This document shows, one piece after another, positions 24,815-32,583 of a stretch of 56,440 bases of DNA. The stretch covers positions 1 through 56,440 of the forward strand of contig SVQF01000004.1 of NCBI GenBank assembly GCA_015065445.1, given 5' to 3'. Within the stretch, counting starts at the first letter, position 1. Each line of letters starts with the position of its first letter. This DNA is from Oscillospiraceae bacterium (GTDB lineage Bacteria; Bacillota; Clostridia; Oscillospirales; Acutalibacteraceae). The notes under the pieces were generated by a model that worked only from the letters and a program-made list of their open reading frames with translations, was not told where the DNA came from and did no database searches. Both the position numbers and the translations under genes were made by a program.

Positions 24815-25933
24815 TTATTTTGTTTTAACCGATTTTACTTTTGACCACTTGCTGTAGTAGACGGTTTTGCCGACTTTTTTGTAGGTACGCACACGGACAA
24901 AGTATTTTTTCTTTGCTTTGAGCCTGCCGATTGTTTTGTATCGGCGTGAGTAACTCTTAATTGTTACGGTTTTAGTGTTCTTTTTAAAGTTTTTATCCGT
25001 GCTGTACTGGAGCTGATAACCGTTTGTGTCGGTAGTCTTTCTTTTCCAGTATGCAGCAAAGCTTTTTCTGCCCGAGTACAGATAAGTGAGCGAAGTGCCT
25101 ACGGGGTTGATTTTGAATTTGCGAACAACCTTTCCCGTATACTTGCCCTTAAACTTTATTGTTGCTTTTGCCGTGCCGATTTTTACGTTGCCCGAATACG
25201 AAATTGTGTAGTCGGTGCCCTGCTTTAATTTTTTGCCCTTGGTTGTGATTACGGTTGCTTTTGGTTTTTTTGCTTTGCCTGTGTAGGTAAACGCAGTGCC
25301 GTTGAGCTTTACGCTTTTGACTTTGTAATAGGTTGCAACACGCTTGTGGTACGAGCAGTTGTTGTTGGTACAGCAGTAATACTTTTCGCCGTTGTAGTTA
25401 TACTTAAAGCTCTCGGAGTCCACATACGACTTGTCGGTAACAAGTTTTGTTTTGTGGGTGTGCTTTTGCACTGTAACGTCAGACGTGTAACCGCCTGCAA
25501 CTGTTGTAAGAATGTAAAGCAGATAGGTTTTGCCCGCCGTCATTTTTGTTGCGACTGACGGGTTTTCGCTTACGCCGAGGAGTTCGGCATATTCCCTGTT
25601 TTTCTTGGTGATTTTTGTGCAAAGGGCAATGCTGAGCATATCGTCGCTGCCCGATTCGGTGATATAAACAATCATAGAATCGTCCACAGTGCCGTTAAAC
25701 TTCTGAGCAAAACTGAATTCATAAAACGCAGTCTGCTCGGGAGTGAACTTTGCAAAAATGCATCTGTTTTCAACGTCGTTCATATCTTCTGCCAAAACAG
25801 ATACTTCAAACGGCACGCCCTCGGTAACATCGGGGGCGTCGTCTTTGCTGTAAGCCGCTGCACTGAGCGGTGCAAAATTTATGCTGCAGATAAGCATAAT
25901 CACTGATAAAACAAGGGCTGATGCTTTTTTCAT
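24815..25933 (-). CDS. secreted protein with MBG-like and fibronectin III domains
   Basis: 372 residues from ATG 25933. A signal peptide (MKKASALVLSVIMLICS...) ends near the AAA at residue 27. Residues 35-150 are a beta-rich domain of unknown type. Four cysteines or histidines (KYYCCTNNNCSYH) form a small knot near 195. Residues about 210-280 match the MBG-like repeat (AFTYTGKAKKPKATV, GTDYTISYSGN, GTAKATIKFKGKYTG). The C-terminus is a fibronectin type III-like domain (GYQLQYSTDKNF, YFVRVRTYK). There is no sortase motif. It is probably surface associated or secreted. Confidence 0.8.
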   Translation of the reverse strand: MKKASALVLSVIMLICSINFAPLSAAAYSKDDAPDVTEGVPFEVSVLAEDMNDVENRCIFAKFTPEQTAFYEFSFAQKFNGTVDDSMIVYITESGSDDMLSIALCTKITKKNREYAELLGVSENPSVATKMTAGKTYLLYILTTVAGGYTSDVTVQKHTHKTKLVTDKSYVDSESFKYNYNGEKYYCCTNNNCSYHKRVATYYKVKSVKLNGTAFTYTGKAKKPKATVITTKGKKLKQGTDYTISYSGNVKIGTAKATIKFKGKYTGKVVRKFKINPVGTSLTYLYSGRKSFAAYWKRKTTDTNGYQLQYSTDKNFKKNTKTVTIKSYSRRYKTIGRLKAKKKYFVRVRTYKKVGKTVYYSKWSKVKSVKTK

Positions 25934-25969
25934 AATAATCACGCAACCTTTCGCTACATTCAGTTGTGC

Positions 25970-27115
25970 TTAAAAATTTTGTTCGTTGCCGCCGTCCTGT
26001 GACGGAGTATCCTCCGGCTGAGGAGTACCGATTTCGGGAGTCGGCTGCTGAGGATATTCGGGCGGTGAATAGGGTGCGTCCACCGCAGGAATGTCTGCTG
26101 TCTCCTGCGGTACAGGGTTGTAAACAGGCTGCTGAGGCATAGTATAAGTCGGTGCAGGCTGATAGTAATTATTCTGCGGCTGAGCATAATAATACGTCTG
26201 CTGCGGTGCTGCAAGCATTTTTTCGTCGTCGCTCATAAAGTCGTACTGCGTTACGGCATTTTCAAGAAACGCCCTTGCCTTGAAGTTTTCGTAGTACAGT
26301 GCCATTGTGGTGTTATATTACGGCACAACGTAGATGTTTATAAGTCCGAGAGTCGGAATCATAAGCAGATACCACGGAATAAAACTGAGGTCAAGCACAA
26401 AGAGTTCCCACTTGTGTCCTGCGGTCATTTTGCCCGAAATACGCATTGCGTCGCTGAATGAAAGTTCAGGCTTGTCGGCAAGGATATATTCTGTAAAACG
26501 CCATTTGTACGTGAATATCACACCGGGTATGATAAACAGCACAAACAGAATTGTAAGCAGAATTCCCTGAATAAGATTAAGCACGAATTTTGCCCAGTAG
26601 TTTTTGTCAAACGTCTTTTTGAATACGTACGACAATCCGTCGCCGAACGACAGATTGTTGCCGTGAATTAACTGAAGGAACACGCCTTTGAGCGTTATCT
26701 GAAGCGGCGACAAAAACAGTCCTGCAAGCGACGCAAACACGCCGAACAGTCCCATAATTCCCAGAAAAACCCACTTGAATCCCGACGGGATTTCCTGCTC
26801 CGCTTTGACCAACGTTACTCTTCCGTTGCCGTCAAAATCGTTAAAATAATCTCTGTCGAACTCCTCGTACGGATTTATATTTTTGTAGTCTGAACCTTTG
26901 TCGGACTCTTTGTCCGAGTCGTCGTCTGAGCGGCTGTCGCTCTGCGAAAACGGATTGGTGTCAAACACGCCGCCTGCACCCGAGCCCACGCCCGAAAACG
27001 ACATTCCGCCGCCTGTGACAATGCCGATTATCACTGTTATTATAAACAGTTTGAAGACGTTGTTTTTAATAAGAGCCTTCGCCTGCTGTTTTACAACACT
27101 TCTGTTAATTTCCAT
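25970..27115 (-). pseudogene. DUF975 family membrane protein interrupted by one stop codon
   Basis: Reading from ATG 27115, the frame is open for 265 codons, meets TAA at 26318-26320, then continues in the same frame to 25970 (111 residues after the next Met). The junction reads INIYVVP-stop-YNTTMALYYENF, and DUF975 proteins normally have PYYNATMALYY-type text there, so a Tyr codon (TAC or TAT) has become TAA. The N-terminus has two or more membrane segments with an acidic insertion (Asp/Ser/Lys, 60-100); residues 115-265 hold further segments and SFSDAMRISGKMTAGHKWEL, a family signature. The tail is Pro/Gln rich. It is either a real nonsense mutation or a sequencing error. Confidence 0.85.
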
Positions 27116-27129
27116 TTTTATACGTCCTT

Positions 27130-28512
27130 TTAAAACTCAAGTTTTTCTGCAATAAAGTTTTCAAGTTCTGCTATCGGGAGTCTTACCTGCTCCATAGTGT
27201 CACGGTCACGGACTGTTACGCAGCCGTCGTCAACCGATTCAAAATCGTATGTGATGCAGTAAGGTGTGCCGATTTCGTCCTGACGGCGATAACGCTTACC
27301 GATTGAGCCTGCGTCGTCGTAGTCAACATTGAATTTTTTAGAAAGTGATGCGAATACTTCTTCTGCCTGTTCGCTGAGTTTTTTGGAAAGGGGAAGAACC
27401 GCTGCCTTGAACGGCGCAAGTGCGGGGTGGAAGTGCATTACAACACGGGAGTCGTTCTTTTCTGCGTCAATAACTTCCTCGTCATAAGCCTCGCAAAGAA
27501 CGGCAAGAAACAGTCTTTCCACGCCGAGTGACGGCTCAATAACATAAGGAATGTACTTTTTGCCTGTTGCCTGGTCAAAGTATTCGAGGTTTTTGCCCGA
27601 TACGTTGATGTGCTGTGTGAGGTCGTAGTTTGTTCTGTCTGCGATGCCCCAGAGTTCGCCCCAGCCGAACGGGAACATATACTCAAAGTCGGTTGTTGCC
27701 TTTGAGTAGAACGAAAGTTCCTCGGGGTCGTGGTCACGGAGTCTGAGGTTTTCTTCGCTGATTCCGAGGGAGTAGAGCCAGTCACGGCAAAAACCTCTCC
27801 AGTAAGCAAACCACTCAAGGTCTGTGTCGGGTTCGCAGAAGAATTCAAGTTCCATCTGTTCAAACTCACGAACACGGAAGATGAACTTACCGGGGGTGAT
27901 TTCGTTACGGAATGACTTACCAATCTGTGCAACGCCGAACGGAATCTTTTTTCTTGTTGTACGCTGAATGTTGGCAAAGTTTACAAATATACCCTGTGCG
28001 GTTTCGGGACGGAGATAGATTTCGTCCTTAGTGTCCTCGGTAACGCCCTGGAAGGTCTTGAACATAAGGTTGAACTGACGGATGTCGGTAAAGTTTGTTT
28101 TGCCGCAGTTCGGACAAGGGATATTGTGCTCTTTGATATAAGCACTCATCTCTTCGTTTGACCAGCCCGCAACGTTTGTGCCGTCAAAATTTTCTATAAG
28201 GTCGTCGGCACGGTGACGGGTTTTACACTCGCAGCAGTCCATAAGCGGGTCGGAAAATCCGCCGAGATGTCCTGACGCAATCCAGGTCTGCGGGTTCATA
28301 AGAATGGCGGAGTCAAGTCCTACGTTATACTTGTTTTCCTGAATGAACTTGCGACGCCACGCTGATTTGATATTTGTTTTAAGCTCAACGCCGAGCGGAC
28401 CGTAGTCCCATGTGTTTGCAAGGCCGCCGTAAATCTCGCTGCCCGGATACACAAATCCTCTGCCTTTACAAAGGGCTACAATTTGCTCAAGCGATTTTTC
28501 TGTATTTTTCAT
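27130..28512 (-). CDS. glyQS: glycyl-tRNA synthetase, single-chain type
   Basis: 460 residues, complete. Class II core: the [14 protein letters not shown] opening, motif 2 region [28 protein letters not shown], and motif 3 [10 protein letters not shown]. The Cys set [12 protein letters not shown] and CPNCGKTNF marks the inserted zinc-binding part. The C-terminal anticodon domain ([12 protein letters not shown]...) is present. It charges tRNA-Gly with glycine in the cytoplasm. The leader is short, so no T-box regulation is seen. DUF975 follows after 14 nt in the same direction. Confidence 0.97.
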   Translation of the reverse strand: MKNTEKSLEQIVALCKGRGFVYPGSEIYGGLANTWDYGPLGVELKTNIKSAWRRKFIQENKYNVGLDSAILMNPQTWIASGHLGGFSDPLMDCCECKTRHRADDLIENFDGTNVAGWSNEEMSAYIKEHNIPCPNCGKTNFTDIRQFNLMFKTFQGVTEDTKDEIYLRPETAQGIFVNFANIQRTTRKKIPFGVAQIGKSFRNEITPGKFIFRVREFEQMELEFFCEPDTDLEWFAYWRGFCRDWLYSLGISEENLRLRDHDPEELSFYSKATTDFEYMFPFGWGELWGIADRTNYDLTQHINVSGKNLEYFDQATGKKYIPYVIEPSLGVERLFLAVLCEAYDEEVIDAEKNDSRVVMHFHPALAPFKAAVLPLSKKLSEQAEEVFASLSKKFNVDYDDAGSIGKRYRRQDEIGTPYCITYDFESVDDGCVTVRDRDTMEQVRLPIAELENFIAEKLEF

Positions 28513-28542
28513 ATATGTTATACCTCCTATGCAATTAGAGTT

Positions 28543-28571
28543 ATTATACTATTATTAATAAAATAAGTCAA
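28543..28571 (-). promoter_or_regulatory. glyQS promoter
   Basis: On the minus strand TTGACT (28566-28571), 17-bp spacer, TATAAT (28543-28548), about 30 bp before the start codon. Confidence 0.85.
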
Positions 28572-28580
28572 TAATATTAT

Positions 28581-28620
28581 AACTGATTTGTCTCCCTTGC
28601 TAAAGGGAGACAAATCAGTT
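28581..28620. terminator. long hairpin between glyQS and the upstream gene
   Basis: AACTGATTTGTCTCCCTT-GCTA-AAGGGAGACAAATCAGTT, perfect 18-bp arms. It ends the transcript of the gene at 28624. There is no strong T-run, so it may also be a dispersed palindromic repeat. Confidence 0.65.
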
Positions 28621-28623
28621 AAG

Positions 28624-29223
28624 CTATAATATTTCTGCGTCAAAATAATCAAGTGCCTCGTTGACCTCAATAAGATTAAACACCTTGTGTTCTATACAGT
28701 AACGCACAACAAGGTCGGCGGTGTCGGACATAGAAAGGCAGTAACCTGCCGTTTCGAGCAGACGCTCCGCCTGTGCGATGTCGAGCGACAGTGCAAGGCA
28801 GAGTTTTACAGCGGTGCTTTTTGACGGGTGGTAGTCCACGTCCGCACGGATTTTGGAAAAAAGTCTGCGGTCGATGTCCGCCCTTTTATAAACGGTGCTG
28901 TCCTTAACGCCCATACTGTCAATTATCCTGAACAGGTTTTGCTGAAACGTCGGCTGCTTTTCGGGGATAACAATCGGTATTGCCTTCGATTTTTGCGAAG
29001 CATACATAGGTGCCGACTCACGTGCGGCAGTCGGTTTTGGGGTGCCCTCTGCAAATCCTCCTGCTGCATTGAACACCCTCGTTTCTTCGTAATGTTCTTC
29101 AATTGCTGAGAAGGCGTCCTCAACAACGGCGTTATGCTCGCTGCCGTGGAGTATTGTATATGTATTTATATAAGTCGACAGGTCGTCGAGAAAACTCTTT
29201 TTAAGTTTTTTAAAATGTCGCAT
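28624..29223 (-). CDS. helical XRE-like domain protein paired with a vWA protein
   Basis: 199 residues. The N-terminal half is low-complexity and basic. The C-terminal half (about 95-195) matches a domain I recognise from Firmicutes vWA and macrodomain proteins: RRLFSKIRADVDYHPSKST, ALSLDIAQAERLLETAGY, then VVRYCIEHKVFNLIEVNEAL. The first part looks like a helix-turn-helix. The function is not known. It is divergent from a vWA gene with about 95 bp between them, and a promoter for it lies in that gap. It may be a regulator or partner of the vWA protein. Confidence 0.7.
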   Translation of the reverse strand: MRHFKKLKKSFLDDLSTYINTYTILHGSEHNAVVEDAFSAIEEHYEETRVFNAAGGFAEGTPKPTAARESAPMYASQKSKAIPIVIPEKQPTFQQNLFRIIDSMGVKDSTVYKRADIDRRLFSKIRADVDYHPSKSTAVKLCLALSLDIAQAERLLETAGYCLSMSDTADLVVRYCIEHKVFNLIEVNEALDYFDAEIL

Positions 29224-29258
29224 TGAAGGAGACCATTCCTTTCGAATTTGCTGTTATT

Positions 29259-29287
29259 ATTGTATCAAACGAGGGGCAAAAAATCAA
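29259..29287 (-). promoter_or_regulatory. promoter of the helical-domain gene
   Basis: On the minus strand TTGATT (29282-29287), 17-bp spacer, TACAAT (29259-29264). The divergent vWA gene has no equally clear promoter. Confidence 0.65.
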
Positions 29288-29318
29288 CAATCCCTCAAAA
29301 AAGAAAGGATGTATTACA

Positions 29319-29930
29319 ATGAAAAAAGGTTTAACAGAAATTATTTATGTACTCGACAGGTCAGGCTCTATGGGACATCTTACGGGCGACACAATCGGTG
29401 CGTACAATGCGTATCTTGACGAGCAGAAGAAGTTTGACGGCGAAACAAAGATTACCACCGTGCTTTTTGACGACAAGTACGAACTGCTTTATAACGGCGA
29501 AAAGATTGAAAACGCATATCTTGACCACGAAAAATACTACGTAAGAGGTATGACGGCACTGTATGACGCAGTGGGCAAAACAATTCTTGACGTGGGACAC
29601 AGGCTGTCTGTAACTTCCGAAAACGAAAGACCCGAAAAAGTGATTTTCATTATCACAACCGACGGTTACGAAAACGCAAGCAAGGAGTTTACGCAAAAGA
29701 AGGTAAAAGAGATGATTGAACACCAAAGTAATAAGTACAGCTGGGAGTTTATGTTCTTCGGTGCAAACATCGACACCGCTGCGGTTGCGGACGAAATAGG
29801 CGTTAATCCCCGGATGGCATACGATTTTGAGGCGTCCGAAAAAGGCATTGGCAGAATGATGGAGTGCTGCTGTGCGGCAACGGCAAGAATCCGTGAAAAT
29901 AAGCCGAAAAAGAGTTTTTTTAAAAGATAA
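29319..29930 (+). CDS. von Willebrand factor A domain protein
   Basis: 203 residues from ATG 29319, chosen for GAAAGGA 8 nt upstream. The MIDAS metal site is intact: DRSGSMG (13-19), Thr in GMTALYDAVG, and Asp in ITTDGYENAS. The protein is only the vWA domain plus a short basic tail, similar to TerY-like cytoplasmic vWA proteins. It would bind a partner protein through a divalent metal. The divergent helical-domain gene is the obvious candidate partner. The gene ends in a strong terminator. Confidence 0.9.
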   Translation: MKKGLTEIIYVLDRSGSMGHLTGDTIGAYNAYLDEQKKFDGETKITTVLFDDKYELLYNGEKIENAYLDHEKYYVRGMTALYDAVGKTILDVGHRLSVTSENERPEKVIFIITTDGYENASKEFTQKKVKEMIEHQSNKYSWEFMFFGANIDTAAVADEIGVNPRMAYDFEASEKGIGRMMECCCAATARIRENKPKKSFFKR

Positions 29931-29941
29931 CAGGCACAACA

Positions 29942-29970
29942 AAAGCACTGAGGGTCAGCCTCAGTGCTTT
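29942..29970. terminator. bidirectional terminator
   Basis: AAAGCACTGAGG...CCTCAGTGCTTT with T-runs on both sides, between the vWA gene and the convergent VanW gene. Confidence 0.9.
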
Positions 29971-29976
29971 ACTTTT

Positions 29977-30855
29977 TTACGGCTTTTTAGTTGTTTGTGC
30001 CTTCTTGGTAGTGGTACTCTTTTTTGACTTTTTGGTTGTGGTTTCTTTCTTCTTTTTCTGCTCCTTATAAGTGCTTACGGTTTTGTAATTCTGCTTGCCG
30101 TTTACGGTACGGGTAAGCACGTAGGAGTTGCCGCTTTTTGAGATGTTTATATTAACGTCGCCAACATTTATATCATCTTTTGCATAGAGCGTGCAGGTAA
30201 GGCTTCCGCTCTCGCACTTCATCTTGATACGCAAATCGGTGCCGCTTGTGTTTTTCCACTGAAAGTCCTGAGTGTTCCACTGAACGGTTGCGTCGCCGCC
30301 GAGCGGTACGTAAGACACTTTGAGCGTGTGGGCATGGCGTACAACAATCTCTGCGTTTGCACGCAAAGCACATTCAAAAATAGTTGAACTTACCTGACAC
30401 ACGCCGCCGCCGAGACCGTCCACAAACTCTGCGTCACGCACAATTTTAGCCGTCTGGTAGCCTGCCGTTACGGTACGCTTACCGACGTTCTGATTAAAGC
30501 TGAACACCTGATTGTTGGGCACAACAAGATTGTTGAGCTTTTTAACCGCATTTTTGAGATTTGTTGTGCGAGTGGTGTTGCTTGAGTCGTAGTAGGTCGT
30601 GTACGTTGCTATCTTGTGCGGATAGCTGCCCTCTTCGTCTTTTGACAGTCCCTTATAAATAGTTTTTGTACTGGTTTCGGGGAACGTAGTATTAAGGTTT
30701 TCGGTTGTGGTGACCGTGGTAGGTTCGGTTGTAGTAGCCGCCGTTGTTTCGGTTGCAACGGTTGCGGGTTTTTCCTCATCCGGATGTGCAGTACACGAAA
30801 CGAGTGCACTCACAATTACCGCAACCGATAAAATTATACATATTCTTCTTTTCAT
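29977..30855 (-). CDS. VanW-family lipoprotein
   Basis: 292 residues. Lipobox LVSCT (Cys21). A Thr-rich spacer (30-65) follows, then the VanW domain (about 100-210): FSFNQNVGKRTVTAGY, GLGGGVCQVSSTIFECALR and WKNTS are the family signatures. A basic Lys/Thr tail closes the protein and could bind the cell wall. VanW proteins are found with vancomycin resistance genes and in many Clostridia, but their activity is unknown. The gene follows glmU by 13 nt, so it is tied to envelope synthesis. Confidence 0.9.
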   Translation of the reverse strand: MKRRICIILSVAVIVSALVSCTAHPDEEKPATVATETTAATTTEPTTVTTTENLNTTFPETSTKTIYKGLSKDEEGSYPHKIATYTTYYDSSNTTRTTNLKNAVKKLNNLVVPNNQVFSFNQNVGKRTVTAGYQTAKIVRDAEFVDGLGGGVCQVSSTIFECALRANAEIVVRHAHTLKVSYVPLGGDATVQWNTQDFQWKNTSGTDLRIKMKCESGSLTCTLYAKDDINVGDVNINISKSGNSYVLTRTVNGKQNYKTVSTYKEQKKKKETTTKKSKKSTTTKKAQTTKKP

Positions 30856-30868
30856 TAACGTCCTCTGT

Positions 30869-32254
30869 TTACTGATTTTTGTAAGGTTTCTTTTTTCTTA
30901 CCCAGCCCTCTTTGTTGACCTGCTTTGCACGTGCGATTGAAAGCGATTCGCCCGGAATATCGTCGGTGATGGTTGAGCCTGCTGCGATATACGCCTTTTC
31001 GCCGACTGTTACGGGAGCAATAAGATTTGTGTTACAGCCGATAAACGCACCGTCGCCGATTGTGCAGCGTGTTTTGTTTTTGCCGTCGTAGTTGCAGGTA
31101 ACCGTGCCGCAGCCGAAGTTTACGCCCGCACCTACGTCACTGTCGCCGATATAGGTAAGATGTGCCGACTTTGTGCCTTCGCCGACAACCGAGTTTTTAA
31201 TCTCGACAAAGTTGCCCACGTGAACGCCCTTTTTAAGCACAGAATTTGCACGCACCTTAACAAACGGTCCGCAGTCTGCGCCGTCCTCGACCGTTGAGTC
31301 AAGAATCTTGCAGTTGTCAAGAATAACGCCGTTGCCGATAGTTCCGTTGTCAATATAGGTGTTGGGTCCTATTACACAGTTTTCGCCGATTTCGGTATCG
31401 CCGATAATAATTGTATTAGGCAGAATCTGAGTAGAGTTGCCTATTTTTACATTCTTACCAATCATAACACCGTCGGTACACGGAATATCAATACCGCTGA
31501 GCATATGTGTGTTGTTGATGTTGCGACGCATAATGGTGTTGAGGTCGTTAAGCTGAACACGGTCGTTTGCACCGAGGATGACCTCGCTGTTTTCGGCGAT
31601 GTAGGCGCCCTTGTTTTCGCCCTTTCTGATAAGGATTTCGAGTGCGTCGGTAAGGTAGTATTCCTTTTGTGCGTTGGCGTTTGTAATGTTGTCAATCGCA
31701 TAAAGAAGGCTTGAGCCCTTGAACCAGTAGGTTCCCGAGTTGCACTCCTTGATTTTCTTTTCCTCGTCGTTTGCGTCCTTGTCTTCAACAATACACAGCA
31801 GCGTACCGTTTTTATCACGCTTGATGTGACCTATGCCGTGAGTGTCGTCAACAACGGCACTGATAAGCGTTATGCCGTTGTTGTTGCTTTTGTGGTAGTT
31901 ATACGCCTTGTTAACAGTGTAAGAATCCATAAGCGGACCGTCGCCGTTAAGAATAAGTATGTCGTCGTTCTGATGCTCGCTGATAAAGTCACGTGCCTGC
32001 ATTACTGCGTGACCCGTGCCGAGCTGCGGCGACTGCAGTGCAGTCTTGATATCACTGTCAACTCCCGCAAGATATTTTTCAACAACCTCGTGTTCGTAGC
32101 CCGTGATAACGCAGATATCCTTAACGCCCGCCTCTTTTACGGCGTCAATAACATATTTAATCATAGGAACAAAAAGCACTTCGCACATAACCTTTGGCTT
32201 TTCGCTCTTCATTCTTGTTCCCTTGCCGCCTGCAAGAATAATTGCACACTTCAT
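30869..32254 (-). CDS. glmU: bifunctional UDP-GlcNAc pyrophosphorylase / GlcN-1-P acetyltransferase
   Basis: 461 residues, the family length. The N-terminal nucleotidyltransferase shows LAGGKGTRM (7-15). The C-terminal left-handed beta-helix has hexad repeats and the KSAHLTYIGDSDVG stretch with the catalytic His. It makes UDP-N-acetylglucosamine, the precursor of peptidoglycan. It is the first gene of a pair with the VanW lipoprotein. Confidence 0.97.
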   Translation of the reverse strand: MKCAIILAGGKGTRMKSEKPKVMCEVLFVPMIKYVIDAVKEAGVKDICVITGYEHEVVEKYLAGVDSDIKTALQSPQLGTGHAVMQARDFISEHQNDDILILNGDGPLMDSYTVNKAYNYHKSNNNGITLISAVVDDTHGIGHIKRDKNGTLLCIVEDKDANDEEKKIKECNSGTYWFKGSSLLYAIDNITNANAQKEYYLTDALEILIRKGENKGAYIAENSEVILGANDRVQLNDLNTIMRRNINNTHMLSGIDIPCTDGVMIGKNVKIGNSTQILPNTIIIGDTEIGENCVIGPNTYIDNGTIGNGVILDNCKILDSTVEDGADCGPFVKVRANSVLKKGVHVGNFVEIKNSVVGEGTKSAHLTYIGDSDVGAGVNFGCGTVTCNYDGKNKTRCTIGDGAFIGCNTNLIAPVTVGEKAYIAAGSTITDDIPGESLSIARAKQVNKEGWVRKKKPYKNQ

Positions 32255-32440
32255 AGATAAACCCCCTGTAATTATGAATGATTACTTATGAATTGTAGAT
32301 ACTCGCTGCACTCGGACAATAAATAAAATGGGTGTGGGCGAAGCCCACCTAAAACTCATAATTTATAATTTATCATTCATCATTTATACTGATTTTATAT
32401 AATTATGCACCAAAAACAAAAATATTTCAACATATTTTAA
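32255..32440. other. intergenic region with AT-rich inverted repeats
   Basis: No gene. ATGAATGAT blocks occur in opposite orientation around 32273 and 32380, flanking a small hairpin TGGGC-GAA-GCCCA near 32340. A weak minus-strand promoter for glmU may be TTGTCC (32314-32319), 16 bp, TACAAT (32292-32297). The arrangement is typical of dispersed filler repeats. Confidence 0.4.
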
Positions 32441-32469
32441 TTAAGATTGCTAAAATTATCAAAAAATGT

Positions 32470-32498
32470 TTGTATTTTACAGCCTGCTGTGTTATATT
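32470..32498 (+). promoter_or_regulatory. ppdK promoter
   Basis: TTGTAT (32470-32475), 17-bp spacer, TATATT (32493-32498). The leader to the start at 32584 is about 80 nt and ends with GGGAGG. Confidence 0.65.
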
Positions 32499-32583
32499 AA
32501 TAATGCAAAATACTGTGGGTATGCCATATGCCCCAAAAGTATATGTAGCTAAATTAGTAAATTTTTTTAGGGAGGTTTTTCCA

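Noticed and set aside
28513-28542. T-box riboswitch before glyQS
   Set aside because: The predicted transcription start leaves a leader of about 25 nt, too short for a T-box.
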